Assembly (NCBI RefSeq): GCF_011753055.1
Contig: NZ_VWWJ01000045.1
Location: forward strand, 1 to 40,437
Length of the DNA: 40,437 bases
Source of the DNA: Burkholderia sp. Ax-1719
GTDB taxonomy: Bacteria > Pseudomonadota > Gammaproteobacteria > Burkholderiales > Burkholderiaceae
Direction of reading: 5' to 3'
Positions 8,367-16,465 of the stretch are shown here, piece after piece (position 1 is the first letter of the stretch; each line of letters opens with the position of its first letter). The notes under the pieces are model-generated. The model made no database searches. It saw nothing but the letters and a program-made list of their open reading frames with translations, and was not told the origin of the DNA. A program made the position numbers and the translations under genes.

Positions 8367-8640
8367 CTGGACCTCTGCTGCATGGCCGCGCTCACCTAGG
8401 TGGGCGGCTTGATGAATCGGTTCGAAATGCGCAGTGTTTTAAAGCGCGGAGTAAGGCGTTTTTTGCCGTTACCTTACCCTGGTAGCGCAGCCGGAAAAAA
8501 ACCTTTTTGCATAGTTTTATCGTATGACCCGAGAATATTTTTATTCATTTTCCTTTGCCAGAAAATGACGCACCATCGCCGCTAACCCTTGCTTTTCCCT
8601 ATGAACAAGGGCTGCCAAGGCCGCCCTACAGGAGTCCAGC
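8367..8640. promoter_or_regulatory. Divergent LysR / ALDH intergenic region
   Basis: These 274 bp separate divergent genes and must hold both promoters. A perfect 10-bp palindrome, CACCTAGGTG, lies at 8393-8402 close to the LysR start. CCCTTG and CAAGGG form an interrupted inverted repeat near 8586-8612. An AT-rich block occupies roughly 8490-8560. No clean T-N11-A LysR box or sigma-70 pair could be assigned with confidence. Confidence 0.35.
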
Positions 8641-10134
8641 ATGTTTGATCTCGGCTATTGGCAGCGCCGCGCTGCCGGGCAGGTTTTCATCGACCAGGCG
8701 CTGATTGGCGGCCGGCGCGTGGCGGCTGTTTCCGGCGCCACGTTCGACGCCGTGAATCCGGCCACGAACCGCCTGCTCGCGCGCGTCGCGGCATGCGACG
8801 AGGCGGATGTCGATCTTGCCGTGCGCGCCGCGCGCGAAGCTTTCGACAAAGGCGTCTGGTCACGCACGCCGCCCGTCGAACGCAAGAAAGTGCTGCTGCG
8901 TCTGGCTGAATTGATGCTCGCGAATCGCGAGGAACTCGCGCTGCTCGATTCGTTGAACATGGGCAAACCGGTGGCGGATGCCTGGAACATCGATGTGCCG
9001 GGCGCCGCGCACGTGTTCGCCTGGTATGGCGAGTCGCTCGACAAACTCTACGATCAGGTCGCGCCCACGGCCCCCAATGCGTTCGCGACCATCACGCGCG
9101 AGGCGCTGGGCGTGGTGGCGGCCGTCGTGCCGTGGAATTTCCCGCTCGATATGGCCGCCTGGAAACTCGCGCCGGCGCTGGCCGCGGGCAACAGCGTGGT
9201 GCTCAAGCCTGCGGAGCAGTCGCCGTTTTCCGCGCTGCGCCTGGCTGAACTCGCGCTGGAAGCCGGTTTGCCAGAGGGCGTGCTGAACGTCGTGCCGGGT
9301 CTGGGAGAGCAGGCGGGGCGTGCTCTCGGTCTGCATCCCGATGTGGATTGCCTGGTCTTTACAGGCTCGACCGAGGTCGGCAAATACTTCATGCGTTACG
9401 CGGCCGAGTCAAATCTCAAGCAGGTCTGGCTCGAATGTGGCGGCAAAAGCCCGAACCTGATTTTCGAAGATTGCGGCGATCTCGATCTTGCCGCTGAAAA
9501 AGCGGCCTTCGGCATCTTTTTCAATCAGGGCGAAGTTTGCTCGGCGAATTCGCGCCTGTATGTGCAGCGCTCGATTCAGGACGACTTCATTGAACGGCTG
9601 TTGAGCAAGGCGCGCGACTGGATGCCGGGCGATCCGCTCGACCCCGCAAGCCGTGCAGGCGCAATCGTCGATGCGGGGCAGACTACGCGCATCGTGAATG
9701 CGATCGAACGGGCCCAGCGCGATGGCGCAAGACTGCTCAAAGGCGGCAAGCGTCTGAGTTTCAATGGTTCGGACAATTTTATCGAGCCGACGATCTTTAC
9801 CGGCGTGCGCAACGACATGCCGATCGCGCGCGAAGAAGTGTTCGGCCCGGTGCTGGCAATCAGCGCCTTCGACACGGAAGAGGAGGCGCTGCGCCTCGCC
9901 AATGACAGCGTGTACGGTCTCGCGGCCTCGCTGTGGACAGACAATCTTAATCGTGCGCATCGCGTGGCGCGTGCGCTGAAGGCGGGTACGGTGTCGGTGA
10001 ATACCGTGGATGCGCTGGATGTGAGCGTGCCGTTCGGCGGCGGCAAACAATCGGGCTTTGGCCGCGATCTCTCGCTACATTCGTTCGACAAATACACGCA
10101 GTTGAAGACGACCTGGATCCAGTTGCGCGGTTGA
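8641..10134 (+). CDS. NAD(P)-dependent aldehyde dehydrogenase, PuuC/gamma-aminobutyraldehyde type
   Basis: A 497-residue aldehyde dehydrogenase of standard length. Landmarks are PWNFPLDMAAWKLAPALAAG (cofactor binding), FTGSTEVGKY, the general-base Glu in LECGGKSPNLI, the nucleophilic Cys in NQGEVCSANSR, and EVFGPVL. It resembles the PuuC branch, which oxidises gamma-glutamyl-aminobutyraldehyde or other aminoaldehydes to acids. The ATG has CAGGAG upstream. It diverges from a LysR gene and is followed by an NCS1 permease. It may oxidise an aldehyde released by the neighbouring monooxygenase/deacylase pathway or one made by the polyamine aminotransferase at 2118-3509. Confidence 0.88.
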   Translation: MFDLGYWQRRAAGQVFIDQALIGGRRVAAVSGATFDAVNPATNRLLARVAACDEADVDLAVRAAREAFDKGVWSRTPPVERKKVLLRLAELMLANREELALLDSLNMGKPVADAWNIDVPGAAHVFAWYGESLDKLYDQVAPTAPNAFATITREALGVVAAVVPWNFPLDMAAWKLAPALAAGNSVVLKPAEQSPFSALRLAELALEAGLPEGVLNVVPGLGEQAGRALGLHPDVDCLVFTGSTEVGKYFMRYAAESNLKQVWLECGGKSPNLIFEDCGDLDLAAEKAAFGIFFNQGEVCSANSRLYVQRSIQDDFIERLLSKARDWMPGDPLDPASRAGAIVDAGQTTRIVNAIERAQRDGARLLKGGKRLSFNGSDNFIEPTIFTGVRNDMPIAREEVFGPVLAISAFDTEEEALRLANDSVYGLAASLWTDNLNRAHRVARALKAGTVSVNTVDALDVSVPFGGGKQSGFGRDLSLHSFDKYTQLKTTWIQLRG

Positions 10135-10144
10135 TGCAGGACAG

Positions 10145-10177
10145 CAGACCGACTGCGTTAAGAACGCAGCCGGTCTG
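10145..10177 (+). terminator. Strong hairpin between ALDH and permease genes
   Basis: Fifteen-base arms (starting CAGACCG and ending CGGTCTG) pair with one A/C mismatch around a three-base loop, 10 bp after the ALDH stop. No T-run follows, so it may be a weak terminator, an attenuator or an mRNA-stabilising element rather than a full terminator. Confidence 0.4.
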
Positions 10178-10186
10178 ATCAAAGCA

Positions 10187-10206
10187 GAAGTGTCATGAAG
10201 TGTCAT
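10187..10206. repeat. Tandem 10-bp direct repeat
   Basis: The unit GAAGTGTCAT occurs twice back to back, just after the hairpin and upstream of the permease. Two units could form a regulator half-site pair or could be simple slippage. Confidence 0.45.
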
Positions 10207-10272
10207 GCAGGCGAAAACGTCAATCAGTAATCCGAATCGATGGGTGAAAGAGCCCATGCAGGAGACAGTATC

Positions 10273-11688
10273 GTGGCCAGTACGGATAGCAGTAACGCGC
10301 AGTTGATCGAGAAACACACCATCGGCTATGTGCCGCCCGAGGATCGTCACGGCAAGGTCCGCGATCTTTTCACGCTCTGGTTCGGCGGCAATATCGCGCC
10401 GCTGCCTATCGTCACGGGCGCGCTCGGTGTACAGATGTTCCACCTGAATCTGTTTTGGGGAATTATTGCGATCGTTGTTGGGCAGGCAGTGGGCGGCGTG
10501 CTGATGGCGCTGCATTCGGCTCAGGGGCCGCAGATGGGCATCCCGCAGATGATTCAAAGCCGCGCGCAGTTTGGCTCATGGGGCGCGCTGCTCGTGACGG
10601 TAATTGCGGGCGTGATGTATGTGGGCTTTTTTGCTTCGAATATTGTGCTTGCCGGCAAGTCGCTGCACGGGATCGAGGCGTCCGTTTCGGTGCCGGTGGG
10701 TATCGTGATCGGTGCGGTGGGATCGGGGCTGATCGGCATCATCGGATATCGATTCATCCACTTCCTCAATCGCATCGGCACGTGGGTGCTGGGTATCGGC
10801 ATTTTCGTGGGCTTTGCGTATATTTTCACGCACGTGTCGACCGCCGATTTCCTCACACGTGGCGGCTTCAATATTGCCGGCTGGCTCGCGACGGTTTCGC
10901 TCTCCGCGCTGTGGCAAATTGCGTTTGCGCCGTATGTCTCGGACTACTCGCGTTATCTGCCCGAAGACGTGCGCGTATCGTCGACGTTCTGGGCCACCTG
11001 GCTCGGTTGCACGATAGGCTCGACGCTCGCGTTCGTATTCGGCGCGGTGGCGGTGCTCGCCGTGCCGCCTGGCGCGGACACGATGGACGCGGTCAAGCTC
11101 GCAACGGGGCCGCTCGGTCTGCCGATGCTGGTGTTGTTTCTGCTGAGTGTCATCAGCCATAACGCGTTGAATCTCTATGGGGCAGTGCTTGCGAGCATCA
11201 CGTCCATCCAGACGTTTGCCAGCCGCTGGATTCCTACGGCCAATGCCCGGGCGGTGTTTTCAGTGGTGATCCTCGTTTCGTGCTGTTACGCGGCGATTGG
11301 CGCGTCGACCAATTTCGTCAGTAACCTGGTCGATCTGGTGCTGGCGCTGCTGGTTGTGCTGGTGCCGTGGACGGCGATCAACCTGATTGATTTCTACGTG
11401 ATTCACAAAGGCAAATACGACGTCGCCTCCATTTTCGAAGCCGATGGCGGGATCTATGGCCGTTTCAACCCGCAAGCCTTGATTGCCTACGCCGTGGGTA
11501 TCGCCGTGCAGATTCCGTTCATGAACACGCCGATGTACGCGGGCCCGGTGCCCCAATACCTGGATGGCGCGGACTTGTCCTGGGTGATAGGACTGGTGCT
11601 CACTTCGCCGCTGTATTACTGGCTCGCGACGCGCGACACGGCTTATCGCCGTCGGGTCGATGCGGGAGCAGGGGCGGCATTGCGATAA
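10273..11688 (+). CDS. NCS1 family permease (cytosine/purine/uracil/allantoin-type)
   Basis: A 471-residue, highly hydrophobic protein with about 12 membrane segments. The first membrane region, LWFGGNIAPLPIVTGALG, and the preceding IGYVPPEDRHGK are typical of the nucleobase:cation symporter-1 family in proteobacteria. These carriers import cytosine, purines, hydantoins, allantoin or related N-heterocycles with a cation. I chose GTG at 10273 because GGAGAC sits 6 bp upstream; an in-frame ATG at 10240 would add 11 residues but has no ribosome site. It follows the ALDH gene, so it is the likely importer for the module, suggesting a small nitrogenous ring compound as substrate (inference). Confidence 0.85.
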   Translation: MASTDSSNAQLIEKHTIGYVPPEDRHGKVRDLFTLWFGGNIAPLPIVTGALGVQMFHLNLFWGIIAIVVGQAVGGVLMALHSAQGPQMGIPQMIQSRAQFGSWGALLVTVIAGVMYVGFFASNIVLAGKSLHGIEASVSVPVGIVIGAVGSGLIGIIGYRFIHFLNRIGTWVLGIGIFVGFAYIFTHVSTADFLTRGGFNIAGWLATVSLSALWQIAFAPYVSDYSRYLPEDVRVSSTFWATWLGCTIGSTLAFVFGAVAVLAVPPGADTMDAVKLATGPLGLPMLVLFLLSVISHNALNLYGAVLASITSIQTFASRWIPTANARAVFSVVILVSCCYAAIGASTNFVSNLVDLVLALLVVLVPWTAINLIDFYVIHKGKYDVASIFEADGGIYGRFNPQALIAYAVGIAVQIPFMNTPMYAGPVPQYLDGADLSWVIGLVLTSPLYYWLATRDTAYRRRVDAGAGAALR

Positions 11689-11726
11689 AAATTGAATTCA
11701 ATCGCCGGTTTGTACACAGGTTAGAT

Positions 11727-11757
11727 AACGCCGCTTCGCCTTGAAGCGGCGTTTTTT
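11727..11757 (+). terminator. Rho-independent terminator after the NCS1 permease
   Basis: A perfect 11-bp stem (AACGCCGCTTC with GAAGCGGCGTT) around a 5-base loop runs straight into a T-tract. It closes the ALDH-permease unit and insulates it from the catechol genes. Confidence 0.85.
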
Positions 11758-11877
11758 GTTTTGGGGCTCAAGCCTTTAGCAACGCCCGCAAAGCCCCTTC
11801 ACGCAAGCCACGGCATCTCTTCTTACGATTCCATGCAGGTATGGTGCGCCGCACTATCTAACCCTCGACAAAATCCA

Positions 11878-11896
11878 CCATACCTACAGAGTATGG
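11878..11896 (+). promoter_or_regulatory. BenM/CatM-type LysR operator upstream of catB
   Basis: The sequence is CCATAC, seven bases, GTATGG: a perfect inverted repeat containing the ATAC-N7-GTAT consensus reported for BenM and CatM. Its centre (11887) is about 65 bp upstream of the transcription start predicted from the TATAAA at 11941, the classical LysR recognition-site distance. A further GTAT half-site at 11913-11916 could be the activation half-site. A BenM/CatM-like gene lies at 18291-19229. Confidence 0.75.
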
Positions 11897-11915
11897 AAAC
11901 CGGTGTCCAAAAGTA

Positions 11916-11946
11916 TTGGACGGTCCATTTGGCCGGGGCGTATAAA
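11916..11946 (+). promoter_or_regulatory. Putative sigma-70 promoter of catBCA
   Basis: TTGGAC at 11916-11921 and TATAAA at 11941-11946 make a plausible -35/-10 pair with long (19 bp) spacing, as is usual for LysR-activated promoters. The start of transcription would fall near 11952-11954, almost on the first ATG of catB at 11955. Confidence 0.5.
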
Positions 11947-11954
11947 ACCATTCC

Positions 11955-13118
11955 ATGAACTCCACGCATGCAACGCCCGCCATGACCTCAGTGACGATTG
12001 AACGCATCGAAACCCGCCTCGTTGATCTGCCGACGATCCGCCCGCACAAATTGTCGGTTGCGACGATGTACGGGCAAACCCTGATGCTGGTAAAGATCTA
12101 TTGCAGCGATGGCGTGACCGGCATCGGCGAGGGCACCACGATCGCAGGTATGGCCTACGGCCCCGAAAGCCCGGAAGCGATGAAGGTGGCTATCGATACC
12201 TACTTTGCGCCCGCGATGATCGGCCAGGACGCCACGCGCATCCAGGCGCTGATGGCATATCTGAGCAAGCTGGTGAAGGTGAACCACTTTTCGAAGAGCG
12301 CGCTGGAAACCGCGTTACTCGACGCGCAGGGCAAGCGCCTGGGCGTGCCGGTGAGCGAACTGCTGGGCGGCCGCCGTCGTGACCGGTTGCCGGTTGCGTG
12401 GACGCTGGCTTCGGGCGACACGGCAAAAGATATCGCTGAAGCCGAGCACATGCTCGAAGTGCGCCGCCATAACGTCTTCAAGCTGAAGATCGGCGCGAAG
12501 GCGCTGGAAACCGATATCAAGCACGTTGCCGAAATCAAGAAGGCGGTGGGCGACCGCGCTGCCGTGCGTGTCGACGTGAATATGGCGTGGAGCGAAACGC
12601 AGGCTGCGCGTGCGATTCCCGCGCTGGCCGATGCGGGCTGCGAACTGGTCGAGCAACCGGTGGCGTCGGCCGCAGCGCTTGCGCGTCTGATGCGCCGTTT
12701 CCCCGTCGCGCTGATGGCTGACGAAATCCTGCAAGGCCCGGAAAGCGCCTTCGACATCGCGAAGAATAACGGCGCGGATGTCTTCGCGATCAAGATCGAG
12801 CAGAGCGGCGGCTTGTTCGCTGCCCAACGCGTGGCCGCGATTGCAGACGCCGCAGGCATTGAACTGTATGGCGGCACCATGCTCGAAGGCGCATTCAGCA
12901 CGGTCGCATCGGCGCATCTCTTTGCGAGCTTCGCCAACCTGCAGTGGGGCACCGAATTGTTCGGACCGCTACTTATCACCGAAGAGATTCTGACGAAGCC
13001 GCTCGATTACAGCGATTTCGCGCTGACCGTACCCAGCGGCCCGGGTCTGGGCATCGAGCTGGACGAAGCGAACGTTGAGCGCTTTACGCGCGACGGCCTG
13101 AAGAAAGTCACGAAGTAA
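11955..13118 (+). CDS. catB: Muconate cycloisomerase
   Basis: A 387-residue enolase-superfamily enzyme that converts cis,cis-muconate to muconolactone in the catechol ortho-cleavage pathway. Visible active-site elements are the KLKIG lysine pair, metal ligands in VDVNMAW (Asp), EQPV (Glu) and ADEI (Asp), and the second catalytic Lys in IKIEQSGG. The family-typical N-terminus begins at MTSVTIERIETRL, nine residues inside. The ATG at 11982 is therefore the better start if the promoter at 11916-11946 is right, since 11955 would be almost leaderless. Neither ATG has a clear ribosome site. It is first in a catBCA-benABCD array. Confidence 0.95.
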   Translation: MNSTHATPAMTSVTIERIETRLVDLPTIRPHKLSVATMYGQTLMLVKIYCSDGVTGIGEGTTIAGMAYGPESPEAMKVAIDTYFAPAMIGQDATRIQALMAYLSKLVKVNHFSKSALETALLDAQGKRLGVPVSELLGGRRRDRLPVAWTLASGDTAKDIAEAEHMLEVRRHNVFKLKIGAKALETDIKHVAEIKKAVGDRAAVRVDVNMAWSETQAARAIPALADAGCELVEQPVASAAALARLMRRFPVALMADEILQGPESAFDIAKNNGADVFAIKIEQSGGLFAAQRVAAIADAAGIELYGGTMLEGAFSTVASAHLFASFANLQWGTELFGPLLITEEILTKPLDYSDFALTVPSGPGLGIELDEANVERFTRDGLKKVTK

Positions 13119-13145
13119 CCCGAATCACGTAACAGGACGCAGACA

Positions 13146-13436
13146 ATGCTTTTCCACGTACGCATGGATGTGAATATCCCGGCCGATATGCCCGCCGAGA
13201 TCGCCAACGAGATCAAGACGCGCGAGAAGGCCTATTCGCAGGAACTGCAGCGCAGCGGCAAGTGGCGCCATATCTGGCGACTGGTCGGCGAATACGCGAA
13301 TTACAGTATTTTCGATGTCGAAAGCAACGCGGAACTGCACGATATTCTCACCGCGCTGCCGCTGTTTCCGTACATGAAGATTTCGGTGACGCCGCTGTGT
13401 CGCCACCCGTCGTCGGTTCGCGACGACGACGCCTGA
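13146..13436 (+). CDS. catC: Muconolactone delta-isomerase
   Basis: A 96-residue protein of the normal length for CatC, starting MLFHVRMDVNIPADMP and containing the conserved stretches WRHIWRLVGEYANYSIFDV and LPLFPYMKISVTPL. It isomerises muconolactone to 3-oxoadipate enol-lactone in the cytoplasm as a ring-shaped oligomer. It begins 27 bp after catB with an AGGAC-like ribosome site and is followed by catA, so it is part of the same transcript. Confidence 0.96.
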   Translation: MLFHVRMDVNIPADMPAEIANEIKTREKAYSQELQRSGKWRHIWRLVGEYANYSIFDVESNAELHDILTALPLFPYMKISVTPLCRHPSSVRDDDA

Positions 13437-13492
13437 AGCTAAAAAACCATTCAGGCGATTTTCCCCAAAATACAAGTGTGGAGACACTAATC

Positions 13493-14440
13493 ATGAGCGT
13501 CAAAGTATTCGAAACCGCAGAAGTTCAGGACTTGCTCAAGGCCGCAGCGAATCTCGAAGGCAGCAACGGCAGCGCGCGTTTCCAGCAGATCGTGCACCGC
13601 CTGCTGGGCGATCTGTTCAAGGCCATTGACGATCTCGACATCACGCCCGATGAAGTCTGGGCGGGTGTGAACTACCTGAACAAGCTGGGCCAGGATGGGG
13701 AAGCGGCGCTGCTTGCGGCGGGCCTGGGTCTGGAAAAATACCTCGATATCCGCATGGATGCGGAAGACAAGGCAGTCGGTCTGGACGGCGGCACGCCGCG
13801 CACGATCGAAGGCCCGCTCTATGTGGCCGGCGCACCGGTGCGCGATGGCGTGGCGAAGATCGACTTCGACGAAGACGCCAACGCCGGCCCGCTGGTGATT
13901 CGCGGCACGGTCAAGGGCACGGACGGCAAGCCTATTGCGAACGCCGTGGTCGAATGCTGGCACGCCAATTCCAACGGTTTCTATTCGCACTTTGACCCGA
14001 CCGGCAAGCAAACCGACTTCAACCTGCGCGGCGCGGTGAAGACGGGCGCAGACGGCGTGTACGAATTCCGCACGCTTATGCCGGTGGGCTACGGCTGCCC
14101 GCCGCACGGCGCCACGCAGCAATTGCTCAACGGTCTGGGCCGTCACGGCAACCGTCCCGCACATGTGCACTTCTTCGTCACGAGCGGCGATCATCGCAAG
14201 CTCACCACCCAGTTCAATATCGAAGGCGATCCGCTGATCTGGGATGACTTCGCTTACGCCACGCGCGAAGAACTGATTCCGCACGTTGTCGAGAAAACCG
14301 GCGGCGCAGCGCTTGGCCTCAAGGCCGATACCTACAAGCACATCGAATTCGACGTCACGTTGACGCCGCTGCTGCAAGGCAAGGACAACCAGATCGTCCA
14401 GCGTCCGCGCGCAGCGGCCGAGGCTACTGCCACCGCCTGA
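13493..14440 (+). CDS. catA: Catechol 1,2-dioxygenase
   Basis: A 315-residue intradiol dioxygenase that cleaves catechol to cis,cis-muconate using non-haem Fe(III). The four iron ligands are at Tyr164 (GFYSHF), Tyr200 (MPVGYGCPP), His224 and His226 (RPAHVHFF), the same numbers as in the well-studied Acinetobacter enzyme. The N-terminal helical dimer domain covers about residues 1-100. ATG 13493 follows GTGGAG at good spacing; the frame is open far upstream across catC, but that is not coding. It lies between catC and benA. Confidence 0.97.
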   Translation: MSVKVFETAEVQDLLKAAANLEGSNGSARFQQIVHRLLGDLFKAIDDLDITPDEVWAGVNYLNKLGQDGEAALLAAGLGLEKYLDIRMDAEDKAVGLDGGTPRTIEGPLYVAGAPVRDGVAKIDFDEDANAGPLVIRGTVKGTDGKPIANAVVECWHANSNGFYSHFDPTGKQTDFNLRGAVKTGADGVYEFRTLMPVGYGCPPHGATQQLLNGLGRHGNRPAHVHFFVTSGDHRKLTTQFNIEGDPLIWDDFAYATREELIPHVVEKTGGAALGLKADTYKHIEFDVTLTPLLQGKDNQIVQRPRAAAEATATA

Positions 14441-14451
14441 ACGCCTCACAC

Positions 14452-14485
14452 GGCGGCAGCCGCCAGCATAGTTCGCGCTGCCGCC
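14452..14485 (+). other. Intercistronic hairpin between catA and benA
   Basis: GGCGGCAGC at 14452-14460 is the exact reverse complement of GCTGCCGCC at 14477-14485, with a 16-base loop and no T-run. It may be an mRNA processing or stability element separating cat and ben expression. No ATAC-N7-GTAT operator was found in the 130-bp gap, so benABCD may depend on read-through from catBCA. Confidence 0.4.
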
Positions 14486-14570
14486 ATCCCCAGATTCCCC
14501 CGCGAGAACCCGTTCGCCACCGATGCATGCGTCCCGTGCAGGGATCGGTGTAAGCATAGGGAGAGGAAAC

Positions 14571-15929
14571 ATGTCCGCCATCATCGACAAAGCCAACGAA
14601 CTCGACCATCTGCTGGCCACCGCCGTGCAGGACGACAGGCAAGCCGGGATTTTCCGCTGCCGTCGCGATATCTTCACTAACCCCGAATTGTTCGATCTGG
14701 AGATGAAACATATCTTCGAGAGCAACTGGGTGTATCTGGCGCATGAAAGCCAGATTCCGAATAACAACGATTACTACACGACGTGGATCGGTCGCCAGCC
14801 CATCGTCATTACGCGCGACAAGACCGGTGAGTTGAACGCGGTGATCAATGCCTGCGCGCACAAGGGCGCGATGTTGTGCCGTCGCAAGCACGGCAACAAA
14901 GGCAGCTTTACCTGCCCGTTCCACGGCTGGACCTTCTCGAACACCGGCAAGCTGCTCAAGGTGAAGGACGAGAAAACCACGGAATATCCCGTGCAATTCA
15001 ACACGCATGGCTCGCACGATCTGAAGAAAGTTGCGCGTTTCCAGAACTATCGCGGTTTCCTTTTCGGCAGCCTCAATGCGGATGCGATGCCACTAGAAGA
15101 ATATCTGGGCGAAGCGCGCGTCATCATCGACCAGATCGTCGATCAGGCGCCCGGCGGTCTGGAAGTGCTGCGCGGCAATTCCTCGTATGTGTACGAGGGC
15201 AACTGGAAAATGCAGATGGAAAACGGTTGCGACGGTTATCACGTCAGCACCGTGCACTGGAATTACGCCGCCACCATGGGCCGCCGCAAGGAAGAGGGCA
15301 CCAAGGCTGTCGATGCGAATAGCTGGAGTAAGTCGGTGGCGGGCGTCTATGGCTTCGAGCACGGCCATATTCTGCTGTGGACCCAGACGATGAATCCGGA
15401 AGTGCGTCCGGTTTATCACCAGCGCGACGAAATCAAGGCGCGCGTGGGCGAAGTCGCTGCCGATTTCATCGTCAACCAGACGCGCAATCTGTGCCTTTAT
15501 CCGAATGTGTTTCTGATGGATCAATTCAGTACGCAGATTCGCGTGGTGCGTCCGATCAGCGTCGACAAAACCGAAGTATCGATTTTCTGCTTCGCACCGA
15601 AGGGTGAGAGCGCAACGGATCGCGCCACGCGCATCCGCCAGTACGAAGACTTCTTCAACGTCTCCGGCATGGGCACTGCTGACGATCTGGAAGAGTTTCG
15701 CGCCTGCCAGAACGGCTATGCCGGCATCACGGCAATGTGGAACGATCTGTCGCGCGGCGCGCCGCTGTGGGTCGAAGGCCCCGACGAGAACGCGAAGAAG
15801 ATGGGCCTTAAACCGCTTATCTCGGGCGAGCGTAGTGAAGACGAAGGTCTTTTCGTGTGCCAGCACGAATACTGGGTGCACACGATGCAAGACGCGCTGG
15901 AGAAAGAACGCGAGGAGTCCGTAGCATGA
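14571..15929 (+). CDS. benA: Benzoate 1,2-dioxygenase large (alpha) subunit
   Basis: A 452-residue Rieske oxygenase alpha subunit. The [2Fe-2S] ligands are Cys95, His97, Cys115 and His118 (CAHKGAMLC, then CPFHGW). The mononuclear iron site is NGCDGYHVSTVHW, with His224 and His229 and the bridging Asp221. With BenB and BenC it converts benzoate, O2 and NADH to the cis-diol carboxylate. ATG 14571 has a strong GGAGAGGA site. The stop overlaps the benB start (ATGA). The family also includes anthranilate and toluate dioxygenases; the benBCD and cat neighbours favour benzoate. Confidence 0.95.
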   Translation: MSAIIDKANELDHLLATAVQDDRQAGIFRCRRDIFTNPELFDLEMKHIFESNWVYLAHESQIPNNNDYYTTWIGRQPIVITRDKTGELNAVINACAHKGAMLCRRKHGNKGSFTCPFHGWTFSNTGKLLKVKDEKTTEYPVQFNTHGSHDLKKVARFQNYRGFLFGSLNADAMPLEEYLGEARVIIDQIVDQAPGGLEVLRGNSSYVYEGNWKMQMENGCDGYHVSTVHWNYAATMGRRKEEGTKAVDANSWSKSVAGVYGFEHGHILLWTQTMNPEVRPVYHQRDEIKARVGEVAADFIVNQTRNLCLYPNVFLMDQFSTQIRVVRPISVDKTEVSIFCFAPKGESATDRATRIRQYEDFFNVSGMGTADDLEEFRACQNGYAGITAMWNDLSRGAPLWVEGPDENAKKMGLKPLISGERSEDEGLFVCQHEYWVHTMQDALEKEREESVA

Positions 15930-16414
15930 GCTTCGATTATCAAACCCTGTGTGCGGTGCTCTATCGTGAGGCGCGCCTGCTCGACGACCGTCAGTGGGAC
16001 GAATGGCTCACCTGCTACACCGAGGACGTCACCTACTGGATGCCGGCGTGGGACGACGACGACCAGCTCACCGACGACCACGAAAGCCAGATCTCGCTGA
16101 TGTACTACCCGGATCGCGGCGGCCTGGAAGACCGCGTGTTCCGTATCAAGACCGAACGCAGCGGCGCATCCACGCCGGAGCCGCGCACGAGCCACAACGT
16201 CAATAACGTGGAAGTGCTGGCCACGCGCGATAACGAAGTGGATCTGCGCTACAACTTCCAGACGCTCAACCATCGCTACCGTACGACGGATTTTTTCTAC
16301 GGCACGATGTTCGTTACGTTGCGTCTCGTCGAAGGTCAGTGGTTGATCGCCTATAAAAAGATCGTGCTGAAAAACGACTATATCCGGCAGGTTCTCGACG
16401 TTTACCACGTGTAA
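15926..16414 (+). CDS. benB: Benzoate 1,2-dioxygenase small (beta) subunit
   Basis: A 162-residue ring-hydroxylating dioxygenase beta subunit with the family's SnoaL-like fold. Recognisable stretches are YREARLLDDRQWDEWL, YTEDVTYWMPAW and the C-terminal IAYKKIVLKNDYI. It is structural and forms the hexamer with BenA. ATG 15926 overlaps the benA stop by four bases with GAGGAG upstream, so the two subunits are translationally coupled. Confidence 0.94.
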   Translation: MSFDYQTLCAVLYREARLLDDRQWDEWLTCYTEDVTYWMPAWDDDDQLTDDHESQISLMYYPDRGGLEDRVFRIKTERSGASTPEPRTSHNVNNVEVLATRDNEVDLRYNFQTLNHRYRTTDFFYGTMFVTLRLVEGQWLIAYKKIVLKNDYIRQVLDVYHV

Positions 16415-16465
16415 TTAACGCGCGACGTCGAACGCATCAATATCAGGTAGTTGGAGGAGGTCCCT

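Noticed and set aside
13262..13492. N-terminal extension of catA across catC
   Set aside because: The frame is open, but the sequence overlaps catC out of frame, and ATG 13493 has a good ribosome site and family start.
13487..14767. Antisense open frame opposite catA and the benA start
   Set aside because: catA has all four iron ligands on the other strand, so the antisense frame is a GC shadow.
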